A stretch of DNA of 64,000 nucleotides from NCBI RefSeq assembly GCF_001686985.1, contig NZ_CP015318.1, positions 2,540,001 through 2,604,000 of the forward strand. The letters run 5' to 3'. Shown in pieces: positions 54,830 through 63,521 of the stretch (positions are counted from its first letter, which is position 1; each line of letters starts with the position of its first letter). The notes under the pieces were generated by a model that did no database searches, was not told where the DNA came from, and saw only the letters and a list, made by a program, of their open reading frames with translations. Both the position numbers and the translations under genes were made by a program. This stretch comes from Mesorhizobium amorphae CCNWGS0123 (lineage in GTDB: Bacteria; Pseudomonadota; Alphaproteobacteria; Rhizobiales; Rhizobiaceae).

Positions 54830-56284
54830 TTAGTGTCCAGCGCCGTCGCCGTCGGCGGCGGACGCGGTTACTGTTTCTGATGAAGCGGCGGCGCCGCCGC
54901 CGTGAACGGCGGTGCCGAGATTGACGTCGGCGATCCAGAAAGACTGACGGGCCCGCAGCGCCTGGATGTTGGCCTCGATACGCGCGCGCGTATCGGCCAG
55001 CAGCTCGAAGGTATTGGTGATCATCCCGTTATAGGTGAGCACCGACTCCTCTTCGATTTTCTTGCGCAGGGGCACGACGCTGTTCCGGTAGTGCCGGGCG
55101 ATGTCATAGGTCGAGCGGTAGGCATCAAAGGCAGAGCGGGCCTGCGACCGCACATTGACGGCTTTTTCAGCGAGCCGGTTTGCTGCCTGCATGTAGGCAA
55201 GCTCTGCCTTGCGCATACGCGGCTTGCCGGTGTCGAAGACCGGAATGACGAACTCGACCTCGATCCGGGGCGTGGCGACGTTCTTCGTCTCGCCGTCTTC
55301 TTCCTCCTCGCGCTCCACCTCAACGCCTGTCAGGAGCTCAAGGTCGGTCAGATAGCGGGTGGCCTCTGTCAGCTTGTATTCACGGGCGAGCGCTTCCAGT
55401 TCCAGGCGCGCTATCTCAAGATCGACACGCTGCTGCAGCGCTTCGCGCTCGATCGCGCTCCTGCCATAAACGCCCTTCGGCAGGCCCGGAAGACGAACTG
55501 GGAGCTTGTAGGCGATATCCTGCCCCCAAAGGCCCATGAGCCGCGTCAGTTCCTCACGCGTCTGGCGCGCATCGAGCCGGGCCTGCGCCGCCTCCCCGGC
55601 GAGCTCTGCGTTGAACACGAACTCCCGCGCCTGCCCTGTCTTGGAAAAAGCTCCTGTTTCGCCCAGCTTGCGGGCGAGCTCCGCTGCCGCATCCGCCGAG
55701 ACCTGCGCCTGTCCCAGCAAGCCGACGGTCTCCTGCGCGGCGACCGCATTGACCCAGGCCCGCCGCGTATCGGCGGCCAGCCTCATGGTCTCTTCGGCCG
55801 CGCGGAGCTGCGCCTGCCGGAAACGGGCATCCGCGACGGCGACGCGCTTCACGCGGGTCATCAGCGCGAGAATATTGCTGACAACCGCGGCCTCCACCGT
55901 GCGCACCGCGTCGAGCGTCATGATGCCGACCGACACGCGCGGATTGACGAGAAGGCTTTCCTGCCAGACGTCGGCCGCCGACAGGCCGATATCGGCATAG
56001 GCGGCCTGCAGGCCCTTGTTGTTGAGAAGCGCGACCTGAACCGCCATGTCAGGCCCGACCGGCCCTGACTTGACAAGGCGGCCGACCTGCTCGGCAAGGG
56101 CCTGAGCCTGCGCGTTGGACTGCACCCACACGGGGGTCTTGCCGGTGGCTGCACGACTGCGCATGGCGACCGTGGTGAAGCCCGATTGGGGGTCGCTGAT
56201 GTCAACCGAGCCGGTAGTGGTGGCGCAGCCCGCCGTGAGCAGCGTCGCTGCGCAGGCTGAAAAAATGCGGAAAGGCAGCCTCAC
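54830..56284 (-). CDS. TolC/CusC-like outer-membrane lipoprotein
   Basis: A 484-residue outer-membrane factor with a lipoprotein signal (LTAGC, cysteine near 19) and the two long coiled-coil repeats of the TolC family, rich in Ala and Arg. RSQARSAFDAYRSTYDIARHYRNSVVPLRKKIEEES is the usual second-repeat helix region. It starts at GTG 56284, whose GTGA overlaps the stop of the small lipoprotein gene and has AAGGGAG upstream; a longer TTG start lies inside that gene. The pump and adaptor (CusA, CusB) that such channels serve are not in the window. Confidence 0.9.
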   Translation of the reverse strand: MRLPFRIFSACAATLLTAGCATTTGSVDISDPQSGFTTVAMRSRAATGKTPVWVQSNAQAQALAEQVGRLVKSGPVGPDMAVQVALLNNKGLQAAYADIGLSAADVWQESLLVNPRVSVGIMTLDAVRTVEAAVVSNILALMTRVKRVAVADARFRQAQLRAAEETMRLAADTRRAWVNAVAAQETVGLLGQAQVSADAAAELARKLGETGAFSKTGQAREFVFNAELAGEAAQARLDARQTREELTRLMGLWGQDIAYKLPVRLPGLPKGVYGRSAIEREALQQRVDLEIARLELEALAREYKLTEATRYLTDLELLTGVEVEREEEEDGETKNVATPRIEVEFVIPVFDTGKPRMRKAELAYMQAANRLAEKAVNVRSQARSAFDAYRSTYDIARHYRNSVVPLRKKIEEESVLTYNGMITNTFELLADTRARIEANIQALRARQSFWIADVNLGTAVHGGGAAASSETVTASAADGDGAGH

Positions 56285-56514
56285 GATCCCGCTCCCTTGC
56301 CGGCCGGAGACAGATTGTCGTTGAGCCTGCGCCAATCCTGTGGGTCGGTCGGCTCGCGATGAACGTAATTCACGACTGGATGATAGTGAGTATTTGTGAT
56401 GCCGAAGGCGGGATCAGCCGGACTGAAGGCCGGGAGGGCGGCCTCGGGCGGCACGGCATTGCAACCCGCAAGGGCGAGCGACGCGCCGAGCGCCGCGCAT
56501 ACAGGAATGTTCAT
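56281..56514 (-). CDS. small lipoprotein of the copper cluster
   Basis: A 77-residue product with a lipobox (LALAGC, cysteine at residue 18) and a short mature chain with the motif THYHPVVNYVHREPTDPQDWRRLND. Three histidines suggest metal binding. Short lipoproteins with this pattern recur next to TolC and multicopper oxidase genes. It overlaps the TolC-like start by 4 bp. Role unknown. Confidence 0.75.
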   Translation of the reverse strand: MNIPVCAALGASLALAGCNAVPPEAALPAFSPADPAFGITNTHYHPVVNYVHREPTDPQDWRRLNDNLSPAGKGAGS

Positions 56515-56598
56515 TGGGGAACCTGAAGCTGGAACGATGGGTCTGCGGCGGCGGCAACAGCCGGAACGCCGGGCACACTCCGCCTGTGGGCGGACTCG

Positions 56599-57012
56599 TC
56601 AGCTGATGGTTCGGGGCGGTTTGATGACGGACGAAATCTGGCCGTCAGGCAGGGCGTGGGTAAAGTCGAACCGGAATCCGCCGGCTTCGGGCGCATGGAT
56701 CAGGGGCGATAAGGCCGGCATCGCCTGGCTCATGACGCAATGCATCTCACAGCACAGATCTGCAGAGGCCGGCTGGTGATGGTCGCTGCCGCCCTTATGC
56801 TCGTGCGCGCTTCCGGCGGAATGCTGCGCGGCATCATCATCCATGCCACTGACATCGTGCCGGTGGCCGGCTGCAGCTGTCGCGACACTCTCGCTTGCAG
56901 CCGCTGTGGCGGCGGCCGCCAGTCCCGGCTGCCAGATGGCAAGCAGAAAGAACATGCACGCGACGACAGCGCGCGCAGCCTTTCCGCAGGGAATCATCGG
57001 GTATCCGACCAT
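56599..57012 (-). CDS. His/Met/Cys-rich exported protein, copper-cluster leader gene
   Basis: About 137 residues with a hydrophobic start (AVVACMFFLLAIWQPGLA), then a His-rich, probably metal-binding stretch (HSAGSAHEHKGGSDHHQP), a Cys/Met cluster (LCCEMHCVMSQAM) and an ordinary tail. The composition resembles CopL-like small proteins that lead copper resistance operons. The start is uncertain: ATG 57012 and ATG 56997 are both possible, and an open frame extends to 57192. It is first in the leftward cluster. Confidence 0.6.
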   Translation of the reverse strand: MVGYPMIPCGKAARAVVACMFFLLAIWQPGLAAAATAAASESVATAAAGHRHDVSGMDDDAAQHSAGSAHEHKGGSDHHQPASADLCCEMHCVMSQAMPALSPLIHAPEAGGFRFDFTHALPDGQISSVIKPPRTIS

Positions 57013-57304
57013 CGGGCATCTTTCGGCACGTGCAGGACGCAAAGTCAACACAAGGCACAGCGCGCGCAAGTGCAGCGCACGATTTGGTAGGACAGGATTT
57101 GGGTTAAATGACGGCATCGTATGCCTGATCTTCTGCTTCTCATGACCGGCCCGCGACCGCTGCTCTCCGCCAGCCGTAGGGTGCGAATGCAATCACGGTG
57201 AGGTTCGCGCAAACTTCAGGCAACCTTTTGACTTACTTGCTGAATCGGCGGTGGCGGCGGCGTCAAGCGAGGCCACCAAGACGAGATTTTCTACAGGGCA
57301 TCCA

Positions 57305-57315
57305 GTTTGGCTGGG
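57305..57315 (+). repeat. 11-bp direct repeat at the tRNA-Gln 3' end
   Basis: GTTTGGCTGGG; bases 57308-57315 are the 3' end of the tRNA-Gln gene on the minus strand (CCA and part of the acceptor stem). Pairs with 52025-52035. Confidence 0.35.
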
Positions 57316-57382
57316 GCGCCAGGATTCGAACCTGGGAATGTCGGTACCAAAAACCGATGCCTTACCACTTGGCGACGCCCCA
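57308..57382 (-). tRNA. tRNA-Gln (anticodon TTG)
   Basis: The minus strand folds as a full 75-base tRNA: acceptor stem TGGGGCG/CGCCCCA with discriminator G and encoded CCA, a D arm (GCCAAGTGGTAAGGC), anticodon stem TCGGT/ACCGA around TTTTGGT with anticodon TTG, and a T arm with GGTTCGAATCC. It is very close in layout to Escherichia coli tRNA-Gln. The 3' end faces the copper cluster. Confidence 0.97.
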
Positions 57383-57503
57383 ATAGCCATCAGAGTCGCT
57401 TGTGCGGCGCGTTATTAGCAGAGCAGCCAAAAAGCACAATGGCAATGAAGGGTGGTGTCGCCCACCTGATTTCGCAGTCCACAGCCGCGGCCAGGAGCGG
57501 CGT

Positions 57504-57848
57504 CTACTCGCTCCAGACCGCCATTTCGTTACCGGCCGGATCGATGAAATGGAACCGCCGGCCGCCCGGGAACGAGAAGATCGGCTTGATGATGGTGCCG
57601 CCGGCATTTTCGACCGCATCCATCGTTTCTTCCAACTGCTGGGAATAGAGCACGGGCAGCGGCTTGGCCGGCGCTTCGCCGGCATCGGCCTGGAAACCGC
57701 CGTCGAGCCCTTCGGCAAAGGCCGAATAGGTCGGCCCGTAATCGGTGAACGACCAGGAAAAGGCGGCGCTGTAGAAAGCCTTCACACTATCCAGCGTACC
57801 TCCGGTCGCCGGCATTTCCAGATAGTCGAGTTTTCCCGTCAGTTTCAT
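57504..57848 (-). CDS. VOC/glyoxalase-fold family protein
   Basis: A 114-residue protein of the vicinal oxygen chelate fold. A KLDYLEMPATGGTLDSVKAFYSAAFSW start and the end strand GGRRFHFIDPAGNEMAVWSE match the glyoxalase/bleomycin-resistance-like group, with the final Glu as a probable metal ligand. GGAG sits before ATG 57848. Members act as dioxygenases, lyases or antibiotic-binding proteins; nothing here selects among them. It is divergent from ppdK. Confidence 0.88.
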   Translation of the reverse strand: MKLTGKLDYLEMPATGGTLDSVKAFYSAAFSWSFTDYGPTYSAFAEGLDGGFQADAGEAPAKPLPVLYSQQLEETMDAVENAGGTIIKPIFSFPGGRRFHFIDPAGNEMAVWSE

Positions 57849-57928
57849 GATCCACTCCATACAATGTTCTTGTTATGTTCTATTCCGTTACCTCCGATGC
57901 CGCAAGTCTTTTTGACGCAGCCTTCGCT

Positions 57929-57966
57929 TTAATCGGTTGTAGGGGTTTTTCTTAATCGATTGTAGG
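57929..57966. promoter_or_regulatory. 15-bp direct repeat upstream of ppdK
   Basis: TTAATCGGTTGTAGG (57929-57943) and TTAATCGATTGTAGG (57952-57966) differ at one base and are 23 bp apart start to start, about two helical turns. They lie in the 250-bp gap between the divergent VOC and ppdK genes. A direct-repeat binding site for a regulator is likely; which one is unknown. Confidence 0.5.
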
Positions 57967-58098
57967 CGCCGGCCGACTTTGCCCATGCCTTGCCTTTCGC
58001 AGTGCAGCATCATATCGCTCGATCTAAGACGCGTCGGAACCTGGGCCATCGTCCAGGTTTCGCCGATCTTTCCAATCTCCGGCATCTGGAGGGTGAGC

Positions 58099-60783
58099 AT
58101 GACCAAGTGGGTTTACACTTTCGGCGATGGTGCCGCGGAAGGCCGTGTCGGCGACCGCAACCTTCTGGGCGGCAAGGGCGCCAACCTGGCCGAGATGTGC
58201 AGCCTCGGCCTGCCGGTGCCGCCGGGCTTCACCATCACCACCGAGGTCTGCAACGCCTACTACGCCAACGGCCGTACCTATCCGGCTGAGCTGGAACCAA
58301 ATGTCACGGTGGCGCTGGATCATATCGGCCGGCTGACCGGGCGCCGTTTCGGCGACCCGTCGAAGCTGCTCCTGGTTTCAGTGCGTTCAGGCGCCCGCGC
58401 CTCGATGCCCGGCATGATGGACACCGTGCTCAATCTCGGCCTCAACGACGAGACGGTCGAGGCGCTGGCCACCGATTCCGGCGATGCACGCTTCGCCTAT
58501 GACAGCTACCGCCGTTTTATCCAGATGTATTCCGACGTCGTCATGGGCCTCGACCATGACGTGTTCGAGGAGATCCTCGAGGACCAGAAGGCGAGCCTCG
58601 GCCACGAGCTCGACACCGAACTGACGGCGCTGGAATGGCAGGGCGTGATCGCGCTCTACAAGGCCAAGGTGGAGGAGGAGCTCGGCAAGCCGTTTCCGCA
58701 GGATCCGAACGAGCAGCTGTGGGGCGCGATCGGCGCGGTGTTTTCGAGCTGGATGAACAACCGCGCCATCACCTACCGGCGCCTGCACGACATACCCGAA
58801 AGCTGGGGCACGGCGGTCAACGTCCAGGCCATGGTGTTCGGCAATATGGGCGATAGCTCGGCCACTGGCGTCGCCTTCACCCGCAATCCCTCGACCGGCG
58901 AAAAGCAGCTCTATGGCGAATTCCTGGTCAATGCGCAGGGCGAGGACGTCGTTGCCGGCATCCGCACGCCGCAGAACATCACCGAAGCTGCCCGCATTGC
59001 CGCCGGCTCCGACAAGCCGTCGCTGCAGAAGCTGATGCCGGACGCCTTCCAGTCCTTCGTCACCATCTCCGACAGCCTGGAAAAGCACTACCGCGACATG
59101 CAGGATCTCGAATTCACCATCGAGCGCGGCAAATTGTGGATGCTGCAGACCCGCTCCGGCAAGCGCACCGCCAAGGCGGCGCTCAAGATCGCCGTCGAGA
59201 TGGCCAGGGATGGCCTGATCACCAAGGAGGAGGCGGTCGCCCGCATCGATCCCGCCTCGCTAGACCAGCTGCTGCATCCGACCATCGATCCGAAGGCCGC
59301 GCGTGACGTGATCGGCATCGGCCTGCCGGCTTCGCCGGGCGCCGCCACCGGCGAGATCGTCTTTTCCTCAGGCGATGCCGAGGACGCCAAGGCGCAAGGC
59401 CGCAAGGCGATCCTGGTGCGCATCGAGACCAGCCCCGAGGACATCCACGGCATGCACGCGGCGGAAGGCATCCTGACCACGCGCGGCGGCATGACTAGCC
59501 ATGCCGCGGTGGTGGCACGCGGCATGGGCAAACCTTGCGTGTCCGGCGCCGGCTCGCTGCGCGTCGACTACAAGACCGGCACGCTGATGGCGATGGGACA
59601 GACCTTCCGCAAGGGCGACATCATCACCATCGACGGCGGCAACGGCCAGGTGCTGAAGGGCGCGGTGCCGATGCTGCAGCCCGAACTGTCCGGCGATTTC
59701 GCCGCCATCATGGAATGGGCCGACGCCGCGCGCCGCATGAAGGTTCGCACCAATGCCGAAACCCCGCTCGATGCGCGCATGGCGCGCTCCTTCGGCGCCG
59801 AAGGCATCGGTCTCTGCCGCACCGAGCACATGTTCTTCGACGGCGACCGCATCGTCGCCATGCGCGAGATGATCCTGGCCGACACCGAGAACGACCGGCG
59901 CGCCGCCCTTGCCAAGCTGCTGCCGATGCAGCGCTCGGATTTCCTCGAACTGTTCGAGATCATGGCCGGCCTGCCGGTGACCATCCGCCTGCTCGATCCG
60001 CCGCTGCACGAATTCCTGCCCAAGACGGAAGGCGAAGTGGCCGAGGTCGCCGCCGCCATGAACGTGTCGCCGGAAAAGCTCAGGCAGCGCACCGAAGCCC
60101 TGCACGAGTTCAATCCGATGCTCGGCCATCGCGGTTGCCGCCTGGCCGTCTCCTATCCCGAGATCGCCGAAATGCAGGCGCGCGCCATCTTCGAGGCCGC
60201 CGTAGAGGCCGGCCAGAAGGCCGGTGCGCTGGTGGTTCCCGAAATCATGGTGCCGCTGGTCGGCCTGGTGAAGGAGCTTGACTACGTCAAGGCGAGGATC
60301 GATGCCGTCGCCAAGAGCGTCATGGAAGAGACCGGCATCAAGATCGACTATCTCACCGGCACGATGATCGAACTGCCGCGCGCCGCGATCCGCGCCCATG
60401 TCATCGCCGAGGCGGCCGAATTCTTCTCCTTCGGCACAAACGACCTGACCCAGACCACCTTCGGCATCTCGCGTGACGACGCCGCCTCGTTCCTGGAGAC
60501 CTATCGCCAGAAAGGCATCATCGAGCAGGATCCGTTCGTGTCGCTTGACATAGACGGCGTCGGCGAACTGGTGCGCATGGCCGCCGAAAAGGGCAGGGCG
60601 ACCAGGCCCGGGATCAAGCTCGGCATTTGCGGCGAGCATGGCGGCGATCCCGCTTCGATCCGCTTCTGCGAGGAGGTCGGCCTCGACTATGTGTCGTGCT
60701 CGCCCTATCGCGTGCCGATCGCCAGGCTGGCCGCCGCGCAGGCAGCGGTGCTGGTGGCAAAGGCATCTGCGCCGCGTGCCTGA
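58099..60783 (+). CDS. ppdK: pyruvate, phosphate dikinase PpdK
   Basis: PpdK interconverts pyruvate, ATP and phosphate with phosphoenolpyruvate, AMP and pyrophosphate. The 894-residue product has the N-terminal nucleotide-binding domain (GGKGANLAEMCSLGLPVPPGF), the phosphohistidine domain with catalytic His in GGMTSHAAVVARGMGKPCVSG (about residue 460), and the C-terminal PEP-binding barrel with the EIMVPLVG and SFGTNDLTQ motifs and the catalytic Cys in GICGEHGGDP. The ATG at 58099 follows GGAGGGTGAGC; the longer frame adds an unlikely 40-residue head. Confidence 0.97.
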   Translation: MTKWVYTFGDGAAEGRVGDRNLLGGKGANLAEMCSLGLPVPPGFTITTEVCNAYYANGRTYPAELEPNVTVALDHIGRLTGRRFGDPSKLLLVSVRSGARASMPGMMDTVLNLGLNDETVEALATDSGDARFAYDSYRRFIQMYSDVVMGLDHDVFEEILEDQKASLGHELDTELTALEWQGVIALYKAKVEEELGKPFPQDPNEQLWGAIGAVFSSWMNNRAITYRRLHDIPESWGTAVNVQAMVFGNMGDSSATGVAFTRNPSTGEKQLYGEFLVNAQGEDVVAGIRTPQNITEAARIAAGSDKPSLQKLMPDAFQSFVTISDSLEKHYRDMQDLEFTIERGKLWMLQTRSGKRTAKAALKIAVEMARDGLITKEEAVARIDPASLDQLLHPTIDPKAARDVIGIGLPASPGAATGEIVFSSGDAEDAKAQGRKAILVRIETSPEDIHGMHAAEGILTTRGGMTSHAAVVARGMGKPCVSGAGSLRVDYKTGTLMAMGQTFRKGDIITIDGGNGQVLKGAVPMLQPELSGDFAAIMEWADAARRMKVRTNAETPLDARMARSFGAEGIGLCRTEHMFFDGDRIVAMREMILADTENDRRAALAKLLPMQRSDFLELFEIMAGLPVTIRLLDPPLHEFLPKTEGEVAEVAAAMNVSPEKLRQRTEALHEFNPMLGHRGCRLAVSYPEIAEMQARAIFEAAVEAGQKAGALVVPEIMVPLVGLVKELDYVKARIDAVAKSVMEETGIKIDYLTGTMIELPRAAIRAHVIAEAAEFFSFGTNDLTQTTFGISRDDAASFLETYRQKGIIEQDPFVSLDIDGVGELVRMAAEKGRATRPGIKLGICGEHGGDPASIRFCEEVGLDYVSCSPYRVPIARLAAAQAAVLVAKASAPRA

Positions 60784-60957
60784 TGGCCGCGACTATTGCC
60801 ATGGATGACCGATCGATGACTGTCGATTGGCTCCGGCTGCGCGGTTGCCAACTTACGATTTTGTGAGCAAAGTCACGCGAAGTTGCGCGTGACGGTCCTC
60901 AATCTCGACATCGTTTCCGCCCAGTTTCCCAAGCCCGACCCCCGGTGCCCGAAACAG

Positions 60958-62079
60958 ATGCTGCAGTTTTCCCCCGCTCCCGTCCGCTCGATCCTGATCC
61001 TCCAGACCAAGTACTTGGGCGATATTGTCCTCGCCTCCACGCTGGCGAAAAACCTGCAGCTCGAATATCCGGGCGTCAGGATCGTATTCCTCTGCGAGGC
61101 GCGCTTCGCAAGTTTCCTCACCGCCCACGGCATCGCCTCCGAAGTCGTCACCTTCAGCCGCGCGCGCCTGCGTGGTTCACCGCTGCAACGCGGGCGTGAA
61201 TTCTATTCGATGGTGCGCGGGCTGCGCCGGCACCGCTTCGACATGACGATCGACCTGAGCGATTCGAAAACCTCCCGGGTCGTCGTCAGGCTCGTCAACG
61301 CCAGGACCAGGGTAGGCTATCACCCGACGGACAGGCCCTTGCGCTGGTACGAGCGCAATCCGGCAAACATTCGGGTCACGCGGTTCGGCTACGGTGAAAA
61401 GCACTATCTCTACCGCTACCTTTCGCCGCTGGAGGCGCTTGGGATCGATCTGCGCGTCAGAACGCCTTCGATCGACCCGCTGCCGCTGGAAACGGCTCGC
61501 GTCCAGGACTTGCTGAACAGGCACGGGCTCCGGCAAAACGCCTTCGTCGCGGTGCATGCCGGAGCGAGCTTCCGCGGCCGGCGATGGCAGCCGGAACGCT
61601 TCGCCACCGTGATTGACGAAATCTCGCGCGAGACCGGGCTGGACTTCGTGCTTGTCGGCGGTCCGGACGAGCGCGCGCCGGCTGAACAGATCGTCGCCGG
61701 GACCGCCTCGGCCGTCGTCAACCTCGTCGGCGTCCTGTCGCTCGAAACACTGCTGGCATTGCTGAAGGAAGCGCGGCTGTTCCTCGGCAATGAGAGCGGC
61801 CCGATGCATATGGCCGCCGCGGCGGGAACCCCTGTTGTCGGCCTTTTCGGCCAGACCAGGCCAACCCGCTGGGCGCCGGTCGGCGCGCCGAGCATTTGCC
61901 TCCAGCCTTCGATGCCATGCGAATGCGTGGCGCGCGATCTGTGCCGTTGGCCGGACCCAAGCAAATCCTGCTGTGTCTGGCGCCTGGAGGTCGAGCCTGT
62001 CATCGAGGCCGTGCGCGAAATCCTGGCGCAGACCGAGGTCGCTGTACAACCGCCGCCCGTGGTTCGCGCCACTCGCTGA
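60958..62079 (+). CDS. glycosyltransferase family 9 (heptosyltransferase-like)
   Basis: A 373-residue GT9 enzyme. The N-terminal domain opens RSILILQTKYLGDIVLASTLAKNL, the family acceptor-binding region; the C-terminal domain has VAVHAGASFRGRRWQPERF and GNESGPMHMAAAAGTPVVGLFG, which bind the nucleotide-sugar. Such enzymes add heptose or related sugars to the lipopolysaccharide core. The C-terminus is unusually cysteine-rich (PCECVARDLC, SKSCC), perhaps disulfide-bonded or metal-binding. The start is uncertain: ATG 60958 fits the family, but open codons reach TTG 60883. Confidence 0.9.
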   Translation: MLQFSPAPVRSILILQTKYLGDIVLASTLAKNLQLEYPGVRIVFLCEARFASFLTAHGIASEVVTFSRARLRGSPLQRGREFYSMVRGLRRHRFDMTIDLSDSKTSRVVVRLVNARTRVGYHPTDRPLRWYERNPANIRVTRFGYGEKHYLYRYLSPLEALGIDLRVRTPSIDPLPLETARVQDLLNRHGLRQNAFVAVHAGASFRGRRWQPERFATVIDEISRETGLDFVLVGGPDERAPAEQIVAGTASAVVNLVGVLSLETLLALLKEARLFLGNESGPMHMAAAAGTPVVGLFGQTRPTRWAPVGAPSICLQPSMPCECVARDLCRWPDPSKSCCVWRLEVEPVIEAVREILAQTEVAVQPPPVVRATR

Positions 62080-62207
62080 AAAGCCACACGCCAGGAAATT
62101 GTCGCCACGGCCGCTTTTGGCATGCGCGCCGTCCCGATTTTCGCCTTGATGCGGGCTTTCCTGGCGCGGCTCCCGAGGGGATCCGCTTCAATATCCGGAA
62201 ATCAATC

Positions 62208-62945
62208 ATGCGCCTGCTCGGAAAATATCTTTGCGCGATAGCGATCTCGGCCTGCACCGTGTCGGCAGGTCACACCGCACCGCTTCTCGAACCTACGCTG
62301 CATTTGACGCCGCAGGCCGGCAGCGGCCGCGTGGCGCTGACGCTGGACGCCTGCGGCGGCCAGACCGACACCAGGATACTCTCGGCGCTGGTCGACAACA
62401 GGATCCCGGCGACGATTTTCGTCACCGGCATCTGGCTGAAACGCAATGAAGCGGCGATCGAGATCATGCGCGCGCATCCCGATTTGTTCGAACTGGAGAA
62501 CCATGGCGGCCGCCATATTCCGGCAGTCGACACGCCGCGAAAAATCTATGGCATCCGCAGCGCCGGCAGTCCCGACGCCGTGCTGGCCGAAGTCGAATCG
62601 GGCGCCGCAGCCCTCGCCCGCACCGGCGAGCCGGCGCCGAAATGGTTTCGCGGCGCGACCGCCGAATACAGCCCATCCGCCATCGCCATGATCCGCAAGC
62701 TTGGTTTCAAGATCGCCGGCTTTTCGATAAACGGCGACGGCGGCTCTTTGCTGGGTGCGAAGGAAACCGCCCGGCGCATCGCCGCCGCCAAGGATGGCGA
62801 CGTCATCATCGCCCATATCAACCAGCCCACCCATGCCGCCGGCGAAGGCGTGGTGCAGGGCCTGCTGTCGCTCAAGCAAAAGGGCCTGACCTTCGTGCGG
62901 CTCGATGAAGCCGATGGCGTAGGCAATGACGGCACCACCGACTGA
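62208..62945 (+). CDS. polysaccharide deacetylase family protein
   Basis: A 245-residue exported protein (signal peptide to about residue 23) of the NodB-type carbohydrate esterase fold. The first motif reads VALTLDACGG, where the usual TFDD has become TLDAC, as in a subgroup of secreted deacetylases. HGGRHIP near residue 100 supplies the zinc histidines. The C-terminal DGDVIIAHINQP carries the last conserved histidine. It likely removes acetyl groups from a cell-surface glycan. The ATG at 62208 follows GGAAA; the gene stands alone. Confidence 0.88.
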   Translation: MRLLGKYLCAIAISACTVSAGHTAPLLEPTLHLTPQAGSGRVALTLDACGGQTDTRILSALVDNRIPATIFVTGIWLKRNEAAIEIMRAHPDLFELENHGGRHIPAVDTPRKIYGIRSAGSPDAVLAEVESGAAALARTGEPAPKWFRGATAEYSPSAIAMIRKLGFKIAGFSINGDGGSLLGAKETARRIAAAKDGDVIIAHINQPTHAAGEGVVQGLLSLKQKGLTFVRLDEADGVGNDGTTD

Positions 62946-63008
62946 TCGGATCAGCCTGATTTGAGTCTCAACGCACGCACCCTTGGGTGGGTGCTCGGCT
63001 CGGAACGC

Positions 63009-63398
63009 TTAGGCGGGCGTGGCTTCGATCGTCACCTTGCTGGGATAAAAGGCGCCGTGATTGCGGATCTCCGTCATCTCGTCGAAGGGCCGCTCATAGG
63101 CCCACATCGCGTCCTTGCCGGCCTCTCCGGCCGGCAGTGCGCTCCAATAGCTGGCATCTCCCTTGTAAGGGCAATGCGTCGAGTGCTCGGTCTTGGCCAG
63201 CCGGCTGAAATCGATGTCGTCGAAGGGAATGTAGAGAACCTGGGCATAGGGCGGCTCCGACAGGAGCTTTGCGGTCGTCGACGTGGCGATCACCGTTTCG
63301 CCGGCATACACCCTGACTGTGCCGTGATAGGGCTCGATGGTGATGACCTTGTCGGGATTGCGCTGGAAGCCGGGTGCGGGATTTGCGATCTTGTCCAT
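63009..63398 (-). CDS. DUF427 family protein
   Basis: A 129-residue cytoplasmic protein of DUF427, a small beta-barrel family. Visible family stretches are IEPYHGTVRVYAGETVIATS, SRLAKTEHSTHCPYKGDASYWS and MWAYERPFDEMTEIRNHGAFYP. AAGGAAA lies before ATG 63398. The His-x2-Cys-Pro-Tyr-Lys-Gly pattern hints at a bound ligand, but no activity is known. It converges on the deacetylase gene. Confidence 0.92.
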   Translation of the reverse strand: MDKIANPAPGFQRNPDKVITIEPYHGTVRVYAGETVIATSTTAKLLSEPPYAQVLYIPFDDIDFSRLAKTEHSTHCPYKGDASYWSALPAGEAGKDAMWAYERPFDEMTEIRNHGAFYPSKVTIEATPA

Positions 63399-63521
63399 TG
63401 GCGGGTTTTCCTTATCCGGGATGAGGCCGTCCGGAATAGGTGTGTCGGGCAAGCGCCAAGCGCAAGGCCAAGCAAAATCCAAGCCTGGCCGGCGGTCAAC
63501 TAGCCTTGTCCCGAGAAACGT

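Noticed and set aside
60883..60957. Extra 25 codons at the start of the GT9 gene from TTG 60883
   Set aside because: GT9 proteins begin close to the RSILILQ strand; the added residues look unlike a family N-terminus, so ATG 60958 was kept as the more likely start.
62961..63503. Long plus-strand frame (180 codons) across the DUF427 region
   Set aside because: It is the mirror of the DUF427 gene on the minus strand, which has clear family motifs and a ribosome site; the plus-strand product resembles nothing.
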